A DNA stretch of 64,000 bases from assembly GCF_014192915.1 (NCBI RefSeq), contig NZ_JACHYN010000009.1, forward strand, positions 62,001 through 126,000, written 5' to 3'. Of this stretch, positions 10,033-18,026 are shown piece after piece. The position numbers and the translations under genes were made by a program. The notes under the pieces were generated by a model. It was not told where the DNA came from. It did not search any database and saw only the letters and a list, made by a program, of their open reading frames with translations. The DNA comes from Azospirillum sp. OGB3. Lineage in GTDB: Bacteria; Pseudomonadota; Alphaproteobacteria; Azospirillales; Azospirillaceae. The number at the start of each line of letters is the position of its first letter. Positions within the stretch are counted from its first letter, which is position 1.

Positions 10033-10340
10033 CCCGCGACGACTTCCCCTATTCGCTCCAGCCCTACGCGATGCCCGACGATGGCGGCGACGGGACGCAG
10101 GACTGCGACGGCTGGACTCTGGTGCTGTTCCGCGCCGCCGACGAGGCCGAGCGGCTGTGGTTCCGCGACCACGGATTCGCCATGGAAGGCCGCCGCTGGG
10201 TCCGCCACGCGCCGGCTCCCGACGACGCCGCGGACACGCCGGCCTCCGCCGACGCCTCAGACGATCTCGACTTCGGAGACCGTGAGTCCGACGACCGGGC
10301 GCCGACCGGTGGCGGGCCCGCGCCGGACGTCGCCGCCTGA
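10029..10340 (+). CDS. Small acidic hypothetical protein
   Basis: A 103-aa protein from a GTG start at 10029, coupled by GTGA to the preceding gene. The N-terminal half has a Trp-rich pattern (GWTLVLFR, RLWFRDHGF, RRWVRH). The C-terminal half is disordered and rich in Asp, Ala and Pro. No membrane span is seen. It precedes the zinc-finger/peptidoglycan-binding gene by 66 bp in the same direction and may form one unit with it. Function unknown. Confidence 0.6.
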   Translation: MTRDDFPYSLQPYAMPDDGGDGTQDCDGWTLVLFRAADEAERLWFRDHGFAMEGRRWVRHAPAPDDAADTPASADASDDLDFGDRESDDRAPTGGGPAPDVAA

Positions 10341-10406
10341 TTTTCTGCTCCGGCATCCGCGGCCTGATCCAGTGCCGGCGCCCCTGTTCGCGGACACGCA
10401 CGCCCC

Positions 10407-12629
10407 ATGCCCGACAGCCTCGACTTCGACCGGAACGAGCTTGGCCCCCTCCGACTGGGCTCCAGTGATTTGCCGCAAGGCGATCGGACCCAGGGCGATC
10501 GGACCCAGGGCGATCAGCCCCAAGGCGATTCGCCCCTTAGCGACCCGCCTCCGGGCGACCGTCACCGGCCCGCCCCCGCCGCGACGGTTCCGCAGACCGC
10601 CCTGATCCGGCGGCTGCGCCGGGCGGCTTCGGGCAACGTCCCGGCGCCGGAAGGCGTGACGCTTCGCCAGGCCCAGCAGCGCGAGGTGATGGTCGGCGCC
10701 CATCTGACCCTGAGCATCGACTGGGCGACGGAGGTCGAGGTCCGGCTGGGCGCGGAGATGGTGCGATTCGCCATCTACTGCCGCAACGCCGCCGAGTTGA
10801 ACGCGACGCTCGCCCGCGATCTTGACGCCGAGGCCGCCTCGCTGGAAACCGCCCACCGCTTCGCCACGCTGCTCGGCCCGCTGGACGAGCGGGTCGAGGC
10901 GATGGCCGCGGCGGAGGAACCGCTGCCGCCCCTGCCCTCGCTGCGCGGCCCTTACTACCTTCACGAGGTCTGCACCGGCTGCAACGGCGGCGGGGTGCGG
11001 GCCTGCGGCGGCGACGGCTGCCGCGGCGGCAAGGTCCGCTGCACCCACAGCGCGACGGCCGAGGCGCCGGACTGCCCCGATTGCGGCGGACGCGGCCAGC
11101 ACCGCTGCCCGGTCTGCGCCGGCGACGGGGTGGTCGCCTGCGAGTCCTGCGGCGGGGTCGGGCAGTTCACCCACATCCACCACCCCCGCCTGACCGCCCA
11201 CCCGTCCTACAGCCTCACCGCCCCGCCGGACGCCCCGGCGGCGGTGCGGATGGCGCTGGAGGAGGCCGGCTTCTCCGGTTTCGCCGCGCTCGCCAACCCC
11301 GCGCCCGCGACGGTGCGCCATTCCGGCACGCAACTCCTCTACCAGCGCAGCGGCACGCTGACGGTGGTCGCGCTGTCCTGGGACTGCGACGGCGTGCCGT
11401 TCGAGGTGGAGACCGTCGGGGCGGACGGCGACTCCGCCCCGCTTCCCCCCTTCCTGGACACCGTGCTGGCCCCGGTTCTGGCGCGCATCGCGGCGCTGCC
11501 ACCCGCCGACGCCTTCGCCCTGGCCGGCACCTACCGCCTGACCCGCTCCATCGCCGAGGCGGTGCTGGACGGCCGGGAGCCGGACGCCGCGGCAATCGTC
11601 GCCGACCATGAGGGCTGCGTCAGCCCCGGCTTCGTGACGGAGATCGCCGCCGTCCTGGCGGAGCGCTTCGCCGAGACCAGCCGCACCGCCGTGGCGCGGA
11701 GCTGGATCGCCGCGGCGGGGCTGCTCGCCCTGGTCCTGCTGCTGGTGGCGGGCGTGGACGGCGCGGCCCTGCTGACCGGTGCGACGCCGGAACAGCCCGC
11801 CCCGGCGGCGCTGCGGCTGGGCTGGGACATCGGGCTTCCCATCGCCGCCGGGCTGGGCCTGTGGATGCTGGTGCGCACCGTGGTGCGCGGTGCACTGGGC
11901 GCGGCCTTCGGCGGGCCGGTCCGCGCGCCGGAGCAGGGGTCCTGGCCGCTTGCCCTGCTGTCCGCCGCGGCGGTGCTCCATCTCGGCCTGCTGACCTGGT
12001 GGAACGGCGGGCCGGGCTTCAGCCGGCTGAACCACCGGCTGGATGTCGAGGCGATCACCGAGGGACGCGCCCCGATGCCCACCCCGCGCGTCCTGACTCC
12101 GGAGGAACGGATCATGGCGGCGCAGCGGGCGCTCGCCCGGCTGGGGCGCTACGACGGCGCCATCGACGGCAAAATGGGCGAAGGCACGCGGACCGGGCTC
12201 GCCAGCCTGACCGGACTGATCGACACGCCGCCGGGGGTGGCTCCGGAAGACCCGCTGGATCTGGCCGTGGCCATCGCGGCCGACCGGGTGGCCGTCAATG
12301 TCCGGACGCCGGAACTGCTGGTCGGACCGGGCTGGAGCAACGCCACCCGCCTGCGCATGAGCCAGGACGACCAGGCGCAGGTCGCCGGGGCCTTCCTCGG
12401 CGCTCTCGCCGCGTCGGGCACGGAACGGGCGGCGGTCGGTCAGGAGTGGATGTCGGGAGACCGCTTGCGCTCCGGCGTGGTCACCGTGACGGGCCGCATC
12501 GCCGATCCGAAGGACCGTGGGCGCCTGTGCTTCGGCCTGACCCACGTCGTCACCACCCCCGCCGGGCGGGATGCCGGGACGCCGTTGCGCACCTGCCGGA
12601 CCGCCGGGAACTGGACCCTTGAGGAGTGA
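10407..12629 (+). CDS. Membrane protein with DnaJ-like zinc-finger motifs and a peptidoglycan-binding domain
   Basis: A 740-aa protein of unknown role with a rare order of parts. Residues 24-53 are six pentapeptide repeats (QGDRT type). A globular region follows. Residues about 190-253 hold a cysteine-rich block with four CxxCxGxG-like motifs (CTGCNGGG, CPDCGGRG, CPVCAGDG, CESCGGVG), as in the DnaJ zinc-binding domain, but with no J domain. About three membrane spans lie near residues 431-456, 475-495 and 513-533. A peptidoglycan-binding type-1 motif (AAQRALARLGRYDGAIDGK) is near residue 571. A C-terminal domain of about 130 aa ends the protein. By topology the zinc domain would be cytoplasmic and the binding domain periplasmic. 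It may link a cytoplasmic chaperone-like module to the wall; this is inference. Confidence 0.8.
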   Translation: MPDSLDFDRNELGPLRLGSSDLPQGDRTQGDRTQGDQPQGDSPLSDPPPGDRHRPAPAATVPQTALIRRLRRAASGNVPAPEGVTLRQAQQREVMVGAHLTLSIDWATEVEVRLGAEMVRFAIYCRNAAELNATLARDLDAEAASLETAHRFATLLGPLDERVEAMAAAEEPLPPLPSLRGPYYLHEVCTGCNGGGVRACGGDGCRGGKVRCTHSATAEAPDCPDCGGRGQHRCPVCAGDGVVACESCGGVGQFTHIHHPRLTAHPSYSLTAPPDAPAAVRMALEEAGFSGFAALANPAPATVRHSGTQLLYQRSGTLTVVALSWDCDGVPFEVETVGADGDSAPLPPFLDTVLAPVLARIAALPPADAFALAGTYRLTRSIAEAVLDGREPDAAAIVADHEGCVSPGFVTEIAAVLAERFAETSRTAVARSWIAAAGLLALVLLLVAGVDGAALLTGATPEQPAPAALRLGWDIGLPIAAGLGLWMLVRTVVRGALGAAFGGPVRAPEQGSWPLALLSAAAVLHLGLLTWWNGGPGFSRLNHRLDVEAITEGRAPMPTPRVLTPEERIMAAQRALARLGRYDGAIDGKMGEGTRTGLASLTGLIDTPPGVAPEDPLDLAVAIAADRVAVNVRTPELLVGPGWSNATRLRMSQDDQAQVAGAFLGALAASGTERAAVGQEWMSGDRLRSGVVTVTGRIADPKDRGRLCFGLTHVVTTPAGRDAGTPLRTCRTAGNWTLEE
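10476..10565 (+). repeat. In-frame 15-bp tandem repeat (six pentapeptides)
   Basis: Units CAAGGCGATCGGACC, CAGGGCGATCGGACC and so on, decaying after the fourth copy. They encode QGDRT, QGDRT, QGDQP, QGDSP, LSDPP and PGDRH. The array is inside the N-terminus of the zinc-finger/peptidoglycan-binding gene. Because 15 is a multiple of three, copy-number change would not shift the frame. Confidence 0.85.
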
Positions 12630-12660
12630 AGGGGGATAAGGCCCGCTCCGTGCGGGCATG

Positions 12661-12689
12661 AAAAAGGGGCCTGAGAAGGCCCCGATTTT
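12661..12689. terminator. Bidirectional terminator between the fusion-protein gene and tRNA-Leu
   Basis: Stem GGGGCC/GGCCCC (12666-12671 and 12678-12683) with a 6-nt loop. A run of five A precedes it, giving a T-run on the minus strand after the tRNA, and GATTTT follows on the plus strand. Confidence 0.75.
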
Positions 12690-12722
12690 CATTGTCGTCC
12701 GGCAATGCGCCGACGATAGGGA

Positions 12723-12809
12723 TGGTGCGGTCGAGAAGACTCGAACTTCCACAGCATTTCTGCCACAGCGACCTCAACGCTGCGCGTCTACCAATTCCGC
12801 CACGACCGC
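12723..12809 (-). tRNA. tRNA-Leu(GAG)
   Basis: Class II tRNA read on the minus strand. The acceptor stem GCGGTCG pairs with CGACCGC, the discriminator is A and CCA is encoded. The anticodon stem CAGCG/CGCTG encloses the loop TTGAGGT, giving anticodon GAG. A long variable arm and the T-arm GTTCGAGTC are present. A terminator lies just downstream. Confidence 0.95.
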
Positions 12810-13287
12810 GACTTCATCGTTCGAATGAACTGGGCACGAAAGCCCAACCCATTGAATTAACTTGCTTTCCTAAGCGGGACGTTACGCGGCGCCGCATCGG
12901 ATTGCAACAACTTTCTCGGGGTGCGACCAAGCCGCCGACCGGCCGTTCCCGGCCCGCCCGCGCCCCATTCGTGCGCGCCGCGCCCTGTTATCGCATTCCG
13001 GGGGGATAAGCAAGCGGGATGCTTCAACCGGGCGTGCCCAACGGTCGAACGGGCGCACGCCGACATCCCAAGGTTTCAATTCAATGCCTCACCAAAGACG
13101 GAGAAGAGAAAAACCCGGAGCAAGGCGCCGCACAGCACGATGATGCGGTGCAACAATTTAACTTCATGCGTTAACAGCGCTGTTTTTGACATTTTATGAC
13201 TCCTTTTGCCGTTTTCCACCCGGAGCCGCGGTGCTATCGTTCGCCATCAGTTGTCCAATTGTTGGACCAAACTCAGGCGGCGCGATC
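12810..13287. other. Intergenic region upstream of the GntR gene
   Basis: About 480 bp with no credible gene. It is AT-richer near 13140-13200. A TTGACA is at 13186-13191 without a well-placed -10. A weak alternative pair is TTTTCC (13212-13217) and TATCGT (13235-13240), 17 bp apart, just ahead of the operator at 13251-13270. Confidence 0.5.
13251..13270. promoter_or_regulatory. Putative GntR-family operator
   Basis: TTGTCCAATTGTTGGACCAA contains a perfect TCCAA-N3-TTGGA inverted repeat (13254-13266). It lies 18-37 bp upstream of the ATG of the GntR gene, a typical autoregulatory position. I see no second copy before the downstream dehydrogenase gene, so the whole operon may be read from this promoter. 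Confidence 0.55.
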
Positions 13288-13980
13288 ATGAACGGCGTCT
13301 CAACCGTCAAGGCCATCTTCGAAGAGCTTCGCAAGGAGATCCCCGAGCGCTACCAGCCCGGCGATCTCTTGCCCAATGAGCGGCTGCTGGCGGAACGGTT
13401 CGGCGTCAGCCGCAACACGATCCGCGAAGTCATCATCTTTCTCGAAGCTTATGGCTTGGTGGAAAAGACGCAGCGCGGCCCGCGCGCCAGCAAGCCGGAC
13501 ATCGAGGCGATGTTCCGCATTCTCGATCAATGCTTTGACCGCAGCGTCAAGACCTGCCGGGAAGTCTTGCAGTTCCGCCGGATCATCGAGATCGGCGTGC
13601 TGCCCGAGGTGGTCCGGCACATCACCGACGCGGAGATCGACGGGCTCGACCGTCTGGCCGAGGACATGGAGCACCAGTTGACGGTGCGCGAGGCCGCGGA
13701 GGTGGACTTCCGCTTCCACGCCGCCATCGTCGCCGCCTCCCGCAACTCCATGTTGCAGAAGATGTATCAGGCGATGTCGCAGCCGATGATCTATTACATG
13801 GAGATCGGCAAGAGCAACGCGGTGATCGGGCCGACCACGGTCGATTATCATCGTCAGATCATCGCAGCGCTGCGCGAGCGCTCGGTCGGGAAGGCCGTCG
13901 AGGCCAGCAACGCACACTTCCATTTCAGCGAGAGCGTGTTCAACCAGGAAGCGCAGCCCACGGCTGCGCCCAAGCCCTGA
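13288..13980 (+). CDS. GntR-family (FadR/FCD) transcriptional regulator of the sugar-acid operon
   Basis: A 230-aa DNA-binding regulator. The N-terminal winged helix (residues about 8-70) has the GntR core NERLLAERFGVSRNTIREVI. The C-terminal FCD ligand domain has the helices that usually carry metal-binding Asp and His residues (DFRFHAAIVAAS, DYHRQIIAAL, NAHFHFSE). The start MNGVSTVKAI at 13288 is chosen because the open frame to 13186 runs through the operator. It is followed 32 bp later by the dehydrogenase gene, so it probably heads and represses the operon, released by a sugar acid or a pathway intermediate, as LgoR, UxuR and ExuR do. The ligand is inferred. Confidence 0.92.
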   Translation: MNGVSTVKAIFEELRKEIPERYQPGDLLPNERLLAERFGVSRNTIREVIIFLEAYGLVEKTQRGPRASKPDIEAMFRILDQCFDRSVKTCREVLQFRRIIEIGVLPEVVRHITDAEIDGLDRLAEDMEHQLTVREAAEVDFRFHAAIVAASRNSMLQKMYQAMSQPMIYYMEIGKSNAVIGPTTVDYHRQIIAALRERSVGKAVEASNAHFHFSESVFNQEAQPTAAPKP

Positions 13981-14012
13981 ACACGTCGGCTTCCCAAAAA
14001 AGGACATCACCT

Positions 14013-15029
14013 GTGAAAGCACTGATGATCGAAGGCGTGGACGTCTGCGCGATCCACGAGGTGGCGGAGCCGACCCCCGGCCCCGGCGAGGTGCTCCTGG
14101 CCATCCGCCACGTCGCCCTGTGCGGCAGCGACCTCAGCACCTTCAAGGGGCTGAACCCGCTGGTGTCCCTGCCGCGCATCCCCGGCCACGAGATCGGCGG
14201 CGAGATCGCCGCGGTGGGCGAGGGCGTTCCGGCCGAATACGCCGTGGGCCGGCGCGCCATCGTCATTCCCTACACCGCCTGCGGCACCTGCCCGTCCTGC
14301 CGCAAGGGCCGGGTCAACGCCTGCCGCAGCAACCGCACGCTCGGCGTGCAGCAGAACGGCGGCTTGGCCGAGCGCATCGTCCTGCCCTACGGCAAGCTGA
14401 TCCTGAACGACACGCTGGCGCCGCGCCATCTGGCGCTGGTCGAGCCGCTGTCGGTCGGCTTCCACGCCGCCGCGCGCGGGCGCGTCGAGGCGTCCGACAC
14501 CGTCCTGGTGCTGGGCTGCGGCATGATCGGCATGGGCGCCATCGCCGGCTCCGTCCATCGCGGCGCCACGGTGATCGCCGTGGACATCGGCGAGGCGAAG
14601 ACCGGTCTGGCCCGCCGCTACGGCGCCGCCCACACCATCGATGCCGCCAAAGAGGACGTTACCGCCCGCGTCCTGGAGCTGACCAACGGCGACGGCGCCG
14701 ACGTGGTGATCGAGGCGGTCGGCCTGCCCGCCACCTTCACCCAGGCCATCGACCTCGTGTCCTTCGCCGGCCGCGTCGTCTACATCGGCTATGCCAAGGA
14801 GCCGGTGTCCTACAAGACGCAGTTCTTCAACCTGAAGGAGCTGGACATCATGGGGTCGCGCAACGCGACCTCCGAGGATTTCCAGGCCGTCATCCACTAT
14901 CTCGAAACGCTCGGCCACGCCCCCGACGACCTGATCTCCAAGGTCTTCCCCTTCGAGGAGGCCGACAAGGCCCTGCCCTACTGGGCCAAGGAGCGCGACA
15001 CCACGGTCAAGGTGATGATCGAGCGCTGA
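14013..15029 (+). CDS. Zinc-dependent sugar-acid dehydrogenase (L-galactonate 5-dehydrogenase-like)
   Basis: A 338-aa medium-chain NAD(P)-dependent dehydrogenase. Catalytic zinc ligands include Cys37 (LCGSD) and His59/Glu60 (GHEIGGEI). The structural zinc loop is Cys90, Cys93, Cys96 and Cys104. The Rossmann motif is GCGMIGMG. The start is GTG at 14013, with AAAAAAGGAC 8 bp upstream. Next to uxaA, uxaB and a GntR gene, the nearest functional parallel is E. coli LgoD (YjjN), which oxidises L-galactonate to D-tagaturonate, the substrate of UxaB. A polyol or L-idonate dehydrogenase is also possible. The class is seen; the substrate is inferred from neighbours. Confidence 0.82.
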   Translation: MKALMIEGVDVCAIHEVAEPTPGPGEVLLAIRHVALCGSDLSTFKGLNPLVSLPRIPGHEIGGEIAAVGEGVPAEYAVGRRAIVIPYTACGTCPSCRKGRVNACRSNRTLGVQQNGGLAERIVLPYGKLILNDTLAPRHLALVEPLSVGFHAAARGRVEASDTVLVLGCGMIGMGAIAGSVHRGATVIAVDIGEAKTGLARRYGAAHTIDAAKEDVTARVLELTNGDGADVVIEAVGLPATFTQAIDLVSFAGRVVYIGYAKEPVSYKTQFFNLKELDIMGSRNATSEDFQAVIHYLETLGHAPDDLISKVFPFEEADKALPYWAKERDTTVKVMIER

Positions 15030-15036
15030 CCCTTCC

Positions 15037-15059
15037 GGCGGCGCCCGCCGGGCGCCGCC
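15037..15059 (+). other. Intergenic GC-rich hairpin after the dehydrogenase gene
   Basis: GGCGGCGCCC-GCC-GGGCGCCGCC is a perfect 10-bp stem with a 3-nt loop. There is no T-run, so it is more likely a processing or partial-termination signal than a full terminator. It lies in the 155-bp gap before the TRAP binding-protein gene. Confidence 0.5.
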
Positions 15060-15184
15060 GCCACCAGAACTGCTACGGCGGGACATGCCGGTCCCGCCGC
15101 CGGGTCCGGCCATGTTCGGCGGGACCCGTCCCTGGGCCACGTCCGCAGACGGGCTCTCCGGCATCCACTATGGAGGAAATAACA

Positions 15185-16159
15185 ATGAAGCGCTTTCTGG
15201 CGTCTGCCCTTGCCGCGTGCGTGCTGTCGATCGGTGCCGCGTCCGGCGCCATGGCCAAGACCGAGATCATGGTCGCCTATGAGAACAACCCGGGCGAGCC
15301 GCTCGACCGGGTGATGCATCACTGGGCCGACCTCCTGAAGGAAAAGAGCAAGGGTGAAATCACCCTGAAGCTGTTCCCCAGCTCCCAGCTGGGCGCCAAG
15401 AAGGACGTGATGGAACAGGCGATGATGGGGATGAACGTCATCACCCTGACCGACGTCGGCTTCCTGCAGGATTACGACGCGGATCTCGGCGTGCTGTTCG
15501 GCCCGTATCTGACCGACGACCCCCAGAAGCTCTTCAAGATCTACGAGAGCGATTGGTTCAAGAAGAAGGACGAGGCGCTGCGCAAGAAGGGCGTGCACAT
15601 CGTCATGTCCAACTACCTGTACGGCGTGCGCCACATCCTCGCCAAGAAGCCGATCAACACGCCCGAAGACCTCAAGGGCATGAAGATCCGCGTCCCGAAC
15701 AACGTGATGCAGATCAAGACGATCGAGGCGATGGGCGCCACCGCGACGCCGATGCCGCTGGGCGAGGTCTACCCGGCCCTGACCACCGGCCTGATCGACG
15801 GCGTGGAGAACCCGATCTCCGTGCTGTACGGCGCCAAGCTGCATGAGCAGGCCAAGTATCTCAGCCTCGTCGGCTATCTGACCAACACCTCGGTGTGGGT
15901 CGGCGGCGAAGCCTTCTTCAGCAAGCTGCCGGCGGACGTCGTGAAGATGGTCCACGAGACCGGCTATGAGGCCGGCCTCTACAGCCAGAAGCTGGCCGCC
16001 GAGCAGGACGCCGAGTTCATCGAGAAGATGAAGGCGACCGGCGTCACCGTGATCCAGCCGGACCCGGCGCCGTTCCGCGAGGCCACCAAGGTCGTATACA
16101 CCCAGTTCCCCAAGTGGTCGGCTGGCCTGTATGAACAGATCCAGAAGGATCTCAAGTAA
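15185..16159 (+). CDS. TRAP transporter substrate-binding protein DctP
   Basis: A 324-aa periplasmic binding protein of the DctP family. The signal peptide covers about residues 1-23 (ending GAMA). The mature part starts KTEIMVAYENN and includes the family stretch GMKIRVPNN, whose arginine normally holds the substrate carboxylate, and PLGEVYPALTTGLIDGVENP. The start at 15185 has GGAGGA 8 bp upstream. The dctQ and dctM genes follow, giving a complete TRAP importer. TRAP binders of this subgroup commonly take sugar acids (galactonate, glucuronate, galacturonate), which fits the catabolic genes around it. Confidence 0.93.
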   Translation: MKRFLASALAACVLSIGAASGAMAKTEIMVAYENNPGEPLDRVMHHWADLLKEKSKGEITLKLFPSSQLGAKKDVMEQAMMGMNVITLTDVGFLQDYDADLGVLFGPYLTDDPQKLFKIYESDWFKKKDEALRKKGVHIVMSNYLYGVRHILAKKPINTPEDLKGMKIRVPNNVMQIKTIEAMGATATPMPLGEVYPALTTGLIDGVENPISVLYGAKLHEQAKYLSLVGYLTNTSVWVGGEAFFSKLPADVVKMVHETGYEAGLYSQKLAAEQDAEFIEKMKATGVTVIQPDPAPFREATKVVYTQFPKWSAGLYEQIQKDLK

Positions 16160-16170
16160 GAAATAAGTAA

Positions 16171-16200
16171 ATCCGGGCGGAGCTTCCGTTCCGCCCGGAT
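16171..16200 (+). other. Intra-operon hairpin between dctP and dctQ
   Basis: A perfect 11-bp stem, ATCCGGGCGGA/TCCGCCCGGAT, with an 8-nt loop, 11 bp after the dctP stop. There is no T-run. Such hairpins after binding-protein genes stabilise the upstream mRNA or attenuate the permease genes, which raises binding protein over permease. Confidence 0.7.
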
Positions 16201-16218
16201 CGCCTGGAGGATTATGCC

Positions 16219-16689
16219 ATGGAGTTGATCCGGCGTTTGCCATCGGTCATCGCGGGAACCGCGCTGGCCGGTCTGGTGGTGATGACCATCGTGGCGGTGT
16301 TCGCGCGCTATCTCTTCGACGCCCCGCTGCATTGGGGCGAGGAGATGTCGGGGCTTCTGATGATCTGGATCATCATGATCGGCGCCATCGTCGCCGAGCG
16401 TGACGGCCAGCATCTCGAAATCCCGCTGTTCGTGGACCTGCTGCCCACCCGCATCCGGGCGGCGGTCGATCTGACCATTTCGGCCCTGTCGATCCTGGTT
16501 CTCGGCTATGCCGGCTGGCTCGGCTACCTGCTCGCCCAGAGCGCCCAGTACAAGCTGACGGAAATTCTTCAGATCTCCTGGTTCTGGATCGACATTGCCG
16601 TTCCGGTCGGTGCGATTGGCCTCGTCGCCTATCTTCTGCACCGTTGCTTTATTGACATCATGGTGATCGTCAAGGGGGAAGCGCCATGA
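16219..16689 (+). CDS. TRAP transporter small permease DctQ
   Basis: A 156-aa four-span membrane protein. It has the DctQ features FARYLFDAPLHWGEEMSGLL (residues 29-48) and, later, VERDGQ-like VAERDGQHLE. GGAGG lies 8 bp before the ATG at 16219. Its stop overlaps the dctM ATG (ATGA at 16686-16689). It partners the large permease and is required for sodium-driven uptake in the family. Confidence 0.94.
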   Translation: MELIRRLPSVIAGTALAGLVVMTIVAVFARYLFDAPLHWGEEMSGLLMIWIIMIGAIVAERDGQHLEIPLFVDLLPTRIRAAVDLTISALSILVLGYAGWLGYLLAQSAQYKLTEILQISWFWIDIAVPVGAIGLVAYLLHRCFIDIMVIVKGEAP

Positions 16690-17960
16690 GCTGGCCCGTC
16701 ATCATTCTTATTATGCTTTGTCTTTTCGCTTTGAATATGCGAATCTACATTGCAATCTTCGCATCGGTTCTTGTCTATTTCGTGTTCTTCAGCCCGGTTC
16801 CGGACCAGATCGCGGTGCAGCGGCTGATCGGCGCGTCGCAGAATCTGTCCCTCCTGGCGATCCCCTTCTTCATCCTGCTCGGCACGCTGATGGACCACAC
16901 CGGCGTGGCCAAGCGCCTGCTGCGCGTGGCCGACCTGATGGTCGGCAAACTCACCGGCGGCATGGCGCTGACCAACATCATGCTGAGCACGCTGCTGGGC
17001 GGCGTCAGCGCCTCCAACCTCGCCGACAGCGCCATGCTCACCCGCATGCTGGTGCCGGAGATGGAGCGCAAGGGCTACAACCGCGCCTTCGCCGCCGCCG
17101 TCACGGCGTCGGGCGCGCTGGTGACGCCGATCATCCCGCCGGGCATCGCGCTGATCATCTACGGCCTCGTCGCCGACGTCTCCATCGGCGCCATGTTCAT
17201 GGCCGGCATCCTGCCCGGCATCGTCATGGCCATCATGCTGATGGGCGCCGCCTACATCGTGTCCAAGCGCAACGGCTATCCGCCGTCCCGCGACAGCTGG
17301 CCGACCGCCTCGGAGACCACCAGCGCGCTGGTCGGCGCCTGGCCGGTGCTGGTCCTGCTGGTCGCCATCATCGGCGGCATCCGCGCCAACATCTTCACCC
17401 CGACCGAAGCGGGCGCGGTGGCGGTGCTGATCGTCCTGGTGATCGGTTTCGTGATCTACCGCGAAATGCGCGTCGCCCATGTCCTGGACGCCCTGGTCGG
17501 CACCTTCAAGGCGACCTCCTCGGTCATGCTGGTCATCATGGCCTGCTCGGCCCTGGCCTGGGTGCTGTCGCTGGAGCAGGCGGCGCAGCAGTTGGCGACC
17601 TTCATCACGGCGCTGACCGACAACAAGTACGTCTTCCTGATCATCCTCAATCTGCTGCTGCTGTTCCTCGGCATGCTGATCGAGGGCAACGCGATCCTCA
17701 TCGTCATGGTCCCGCTGCTGATGCCGACGGTGCACCAGCTCGGCATCGACCCGATCCACTTCGGCATCGTGGTGATCGTGAACCTCGCGGTCGGCTGTCT
17801 GACACCGCCGGTGGGCACGGTCATGCTGCTGGTCTGCAACCTCGCCAAGGTGAAGATCTCGGACTTCATGAAGCAGTCCACCCTGCTCTTCGTGGCGCTG
17901 TTCATCTCGCTCATGCTCGTCACCTTCGTGCCGGAGCTTTCGCTGCTCCTGGCCCGCTGA
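16686..17960 (+). CDS. TRAP transporter large permease DctM
   Basis: A 424-aa protein with about 12 membrane spans, the normal length for an unfused DctM. Characteristic stretches are SGALVTPIIPPGIALIIYG and, near the C-terminus, VGCLTPPVGTVMLLVCNL. It is coupled to dctQ by ATGA. uxaA follows after 66 bp on the same strand, so transport and catabolism are in one unit. Confidence 0.95.
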   Translation: MSWPVIILIMLCLFALNMRIYIAIFASVLVYFVFFSPVPDQIAVQRLIGASQNLSLLAIPFFILLGTLMDHTGVAKRLLRVADLMVGKLTGGMALTNIMLSTLLGGVSASNLADSAMLTRMLVPEMERKGYNRAFAAAVTASGALVTPIIPPGIALIIYGLVADVSIGAMFMAGILPGIVMAIMLMGAAYIVSKRNGYPPSRDSWPTASETTSALVGAWPVLVLLVAIIGGIRANIFTPTEAGAVAVLIVLVIGFVIYREMRVAHVLDALVGTFKATSSVMLVIMACSALAWVLSLEQAAQQLATFITALTDNKYVFLIILNLLLLFLGMLIEGNAILIVMVPLLMPTVHQLGIDPIHFGIVVIVNLAVGCLTPPVGTVMLLVCNLAKVKISDFMKQSTLLFVALFISLMLVTFVPELSLLLAR

Positions 17961-18026
17961 CCCCTGGCCCGCTGACCTTTCCTGCCGCCCTCCCGCTTCC
18001 CTCGCTTCTCCCCCAAGGGGCCTGAC

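Noticed and set aside
10476-10565. CRISPR array
   Set aside because: The units are contiguous, 15 bp and in frame with a gene; there are no spacers. No cas genes are in the window.
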